Below, one piece after another: positions 59,275-64,000 of a stretch of DNA of 64,000 nucleotides. Position numbers and translations under genes: made by a program. The stretch is from positions 25,604,251 to 25,668,250 of the forward strand of contig NC_060062.1 in the NCBI RefSeq assembly GCF_020283565.1, written 5' to 3'. Position 1 is the stretch's first letter; each line of letters starts with the position of its first letter. This DNA comes from Trifolium pratense. Lineage: Eukaryota > Streptophyta > Magnoliopsida > Fabales > Fabaceae. The notes under the pieces were generated by a model, which had not been told where the DNA came from, did not search any database, and saw nothing but the letters and a program-made list of their open reading frames with translations.

Positions 59275-59760
59275 TAGACTTAATGGGCCCGTCACGGTAG
59301 TGGGGAAAGAATCATGGATAAGACCATGTCATGGATCAACGTGCATGTCCGGAATAATAGGAACACATGAGATTACCTCCTCTCCCATGATCTCCATCTT
59401 CCCTATAATCTCTCCATGACTCCCTCAACTAACTCTCCTATTACTCCTCCCATGAGACTCTTATATATATAGGCATACAGTCATTAAGTGAGATATAGGT
59501 TCTACCTTCACTAAACTACTGATAAAACCTAATATCGGAGCCTAGCACCCAGCTAGCCTGATACTCATAGAATAGACCATACGACCGGTCACCAACAGAA
59601 CTACGTGACTCTGATTCCCTAATCGTTTGGGGATATGTAGGACCAGGACCTTCCCTATCGAGTCATAACATCGCCGTTCAGGTCTCAGAACCTTAGCAAG
59701 AACACCTTTGTTTCGGCCAGAAACATTTTGGTCGGAAAATGTCGAATAATTATACTTGTA
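59275..59760 (-). repeat. LTR-like fragment, minus strand
   Basis: Relatively GC-rich, with a TATATATATAAGAG box (minus, near 59470) followed by TGCCTATATATAT-type and TAACACCTAATATCG-type transcribed sequence. I recall such sequence from legume gypsy LTRs, but no PBS, borders or coding region are attached. Confidence 0.3.
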
Positions 59761-60187
59761 GTTGCATATATATATATATACAGGGCCGGTCCCGATATTT
59801 TGTAGGTCCAGGGCAAATAAAAAAAATGGGCCCTTAATAAAACATATAATTTTTTTTAAAAGGAACGTCGTTGATTTAAAATATAAATAACATCAATAAA
59901 ATAAAAATAGTTATATTCTAATCAATAATAATAAAATACATTTTCAAACTAATATCATTAAAAATTGATATTATTTTTAATAAAAATTGCAACATAATTT
60001 TAAATTTTAATTCTTTTTTTTTTGGTACAATTTTAATTCTTTAATTTAAAAGAAATAACAAAATATTGTTTAAAACATGCAATAATAAAACAAAGATAAA
60101 AACATATTCGGTGGACAGAATAACATCTCTATAACACGAAACTCAATTGAAGAAAGTTTTTTTTTAGTACAAGAACATAGGGTGGAA
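59761..60187. other. AT-rich stretch with hAT-like end
   Basis: It begins with ATATATA and CAGGGCCGGTCCCGATATTT, resembling a hAT-type terminal motif, then AT-rich DNA. No right terminus was found within the window. Confidence 0.3.
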
Positions 60188-60887
60188 GGATCTGTGAATT
60201 TCTTGTTGTCTTAGTTTATGACGCAGTACGGAAGCGGGAAGAAATATGATGTAGTTTCTTTAGTACTTTATTATTTTAGTTAGATTTAGTTTTATTATAT
60301 TTTAGGTAGATTTCTTATTTTTATATTTCACCTAGATTAATTATTTTTATATTTTAGGTAGATTTATTATTTTTATTTAGTTAGGTTTGTTATTTTCGTT
60401 TACAATCTTTTAGGAGATTTGTTATTTTTATTTATCACTGTTGTTTAAACTAAACTATTGTAGCCTTGAAGACAACCTTTTGATTCAATAAAAATTATAG
60501 AAAATTTTCTCAAATTTGGTGGATTCCAAATTATTCTTTCTGGTGGATTCTAGAGGCTTATCTGACAAGTTTGTCGCTTGCGAACCTGTGTTTTGTTATA
60601 GGATTAGAGCTTGCTATTCCTTCACGCTTCCTTACTGCGTCAGTTGGTATCAGAGCAGGTTTCTCCTATTCTTTTCCTAACGTGATCAGCCATGGGAGAT
60701 CAACCGGTGATGAAAAACACGGCTTTAACCGTGGCCATCACCGCTCTGACCGCACAGGCGGCGGCATTTTCCACTCAGGTGAATAACAACGCCTACAACA
60801 ACGTTAACAACAACAGAAACAATCCGAACAGGGGAAAGAACCAATTTCGATTATTAGGGTTCGTAATAACAATCATACTATTGTTAC
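60188..60887 (+). mobile_element. LTR retrotransposon 5' part (LTR end, PBS, gag start)
   Basis: The LTR ends in GCGTCA at 60642, followed by GT and the primer-binding site TGGTATCAGAGC (60645-60656), complementary to initiator tRNA-Met. A leader leads to ATG at 60692, reading MGDQPVMKNTALTVAITALT and then an Asn-rich tract (VNNNRNNPNRGKNQFR), likely gag-like. The frame is interrupted by a CACTA end at 60888. The LTR start is uncertain. Protease, integrase and reverse transcriptase are not in the window. Confidence 0.7.
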
Positions 60888-61004
60888 CACTACTAGAAAT
60901 CAGCTTTTTAGAGTTGGAAATTAGCGTCGGCCCCCGACACCGACGCTAATAGCGTCGGTTTAGCCTCAGCTAAGCCCACTCTAGTGCTTTTATTTTATTT
61001 TTTA

Positions 61005-61523
61005 GGCTTTAATGCAATTTTGATCCCCCTATTTTGAAAAACCTGAACTTTTGATCCCCTGTTTTAAAACTCAGCACTTTTGATCCCCCTATTTTAGTTT
61101 TTTGTTAGTTTTAGTCCCCCACCTCAATTTGGCCAAACTTTTGCTTATGTGTCATGCTCACTGATGACGTGGCATTGTACATGTGGACAAACAATTTCCT
61201 TAGATAGTGTCCCGAGCCCCAATCTTTTGATTGCAGTGATGTAAACACGATCATCTTTAAGGAATCCCATTGCAAAACATGCATCTCTATAGGTCAAATA
61301 TTGTGTGTCACCAATTTTTCTGACGTCATCATAGCAAGTTGTCCACATGTACAATGCCACGTCATCAGTGAGCATGACACATTAGCAAAAGTTTGACCAA
61401 ATTGAGGTGGGGGACTAAAACTAACAAAAAACTAAAAAGGGGATCAAAAGTGCTGAGTTTTAAAATAGGGGGATCAAAAGTTCAGGTTTTTCAAAATAGG
61501 AGGATCAAAACTGCATTAAAGCC
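61005..61523. mobile_element. Mutator-like MITE with long inverted repeats
   Basis: It starts GGCTTTAATGCA and ends TGCATTAAAGCC, with inverted repeats of about 190 bp containing GATCCCCCTATTTT and its complement. TATTTTTTA flanks it at 60996-61004 and 61524-61532. It is nested in the CACTA element. The organisation resembles 41480-42421, including shared GACGTGGCA-type words in the arms. Confidence 0.8.
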
Positions 61524-61710
61524 TATTTTTTAATAATTTTTACATTTTCCTAATTGAAAAACCATTCTTTCTTAATGAATGACCCAAATAGCTTCGGCCC
61601 ATCCGATGCTATGTTTTTAAAACAAATAAAAATAACATATCTAATTCAACCCTAATTCCTCTTTGACCAAACATTAACTCCATTCCCTCACATATTCACA
61701 TCGATCTGTC

Positions 61711-61989
61711 TTGTGTTCACTCTCACAACCATATCACAAAATATCGCCGCCAGTAGGTTTCCAGAAGCCGGCGAACCAACACACGCACCACCGCGTCCAC
61801 GAGAATCTCTATCCCACCATCTTCGTTGTAGTACACCTCAACACCCCATCTGCTTCGCTCCATCTCCGACCTTGCCTAGACGCCATCATCAACCACATCA
61901 ATCTAGCTATCAATTCGGCTTCTCCTTCTGATTTCGATTCAAACATCCTTCGTCTTACCCATTTATTAGTTAGTAAACTCTATTCCTAG
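61711..61989 (+). other. Leader/exon-like segment with a 92-codon frame
   Basis: The frame encodes HLNTPSASLHLRPCLDAIIN and SPSDFDSNILRLTHLLVSKL before a stop; I recognise no family. The surrounding CT-rich DNA, CTAGGGTTTCAGTGA words and T-rich downstream stretch resemble a plant 5' leader and first intron. It may be cargo of the CACTA element. No function is proposed. Confidence 0.3.
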
Positions 61990-62110
61990 GGTTTCAGTGA
62001 TTTTTTTTTTAATGAAACCATTCATTTCTCCTTCTGATTCCGATTCAAACATCCTTCATCTTACCCATTTATCGGTTAGTAAACTCTATTGCTAGGGTTT
62101 CAGTGATTTG
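61919..62110. repeat. 84-bp direct duplication, 110-bp step
   Basis: TCTCCTTCTGATT-CGATTC through CTAGGGTTTCAGTGATTT occurs at 61919-62003 and 62029-62112 with a few substitutions. Confidence 0.85.
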
Positions 62111-62743
62111 GTTTTTTATGTTGGTGTATTAGTAGTTTATCTTGTTTAAGCTAATGAGATGATTGTGTTGTTGTCATTCTAGAACTGTTTTGCAGATTTG
62201 TTGTTTGTTAACTTGTAAATTTCAATAATTACCCTGTTGGGATTGACTTAGATACTTGATTTCTTATCTCACTAATGGTTGTGTGGGTTTTTGTTGGTAT
62301 AAAATATAAATATATGATTAACATTTTATGACTTGAGTTACATGTTGAGTGTGGAATTAACAACTTATTACTTAATTTAATTGTTGAACTGTTAATGTTT
62401 TAATTTTTTATGGTTTCAATTTAATTCATTCGTAACTGGCAATTTGATCTGCAAGAAAATAGAGATTTAATTTGAGTTTTGAATATTGAAAATTTGAGAA
62501 ATGAGTGAAATTTTGTAGCTTTAGAAGTGGGCTTGGTTTGGTTATTGCTGTCCTTTTTGTATTTGAGCTTCACAATGTGAAATGAATCATCTGCCTACTT
62601 CTGCTTGTAGGCCTCACAGTGCTAATTGTTTGATTAATGAATCAAATGAAGTTGATCATTAGGCTTATCTAAGCATTTATGGTACCTTTGGATTTTCTGC
62701 ATAATTATGCAGAGAACTATGTCATGTTTGATTTGTTTCTTAA

Positions 62744-64000
<1,257 letters not shown>

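Noticed and set aside
60692..60949. Hydrophobic C-terminal tail of the gag-like frame as a membrane protein
   Set aside because: The tail is encoded in part by the inserted CACTA end, so it is a fusion by insertion.

Overview
This is plant nuclear DNA. It has intron-split LRR receptor kinase genes, an L1-type LINE, CACTA, hAT, Mutator-like and Stowaway-type elements, a Helitron end, tRNA-derived SINEs and AT-rich intergenic DNA. The transposon families and receptor-kinase sequences look like a legume, possibly Medicago or a close relative; that is recall-based inference, not measured.

The backbone is a head-to-tail cluster of LRR receptor-like kinases of subfamily XII (the Xa21/EFR/FLS2 type), all on the minus strand. 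Four look complete: about 7.6-10.8 kb, 14.3-17.5 kb, 33.0-36.4 kb and 51.2-54.5 kb. Each has a signal peptide, an LRRNT cap, a long LRR ectodomain, one transmembrane helix and a non-RD kinase (HCD instead of HRD), with a single intron at the same codon of the activation loop. Three more are damaged: a 5' piece cut by the window edge (1-633), a 5' half fused to transposon DNA (2913-4343), and a relic at 47.8-48.2 kb that keeps only the two ends. Such receptors usually sense microbial patterns at the plasma membrane. The cluster shows segmental duplication, possible exchange between members, and birth and death of copies.

Layout. 0-4.3 kb: a copy, identical as far as read, of the 16.9-19.8 kb segment (receptor 5' end plus half a CACTA element) joined to a truncated receptor. 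4.3-7.6 kb: MITEs and a LINE tail. 7.6-17.5 kb: two receptors separated by a hAT MITE and two SINEs. 17.9-21.6 kb: a complete non-autonomous CACTA element with 3-bp target duplication. 23.1-32.2 kb: a probable TIR element carrying a broken DUF1685-like gene piece, into which a 6.7-kb LINE and a Mutator-like MITE were inserted. 33-36.4 kb: a receptor. 36.7-38.1 kb: unknown repeat with a striking paired array of CG-rich palindromes. 38.8-41.4 kb: Helitron remains. 41.5-51 kb: MITEs, two short CACTA elements (one holding a 7 x 75 bp array), a SINE and the receptor relic. 51.2-54.5 kb: a receptor. 55-64 kb: nested MITEs, copia and gypsy remnants, a third type of CACTA end, and an ATT microsatellite that runs unbroken for over 1.25 kb to the window end.

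Several insertions can be compared with paralogous empty sites inside this same window, which makes their boundaries unusually secure. Receptor proteins were read from the sequence. Family names rest on motif recognition without database searches.
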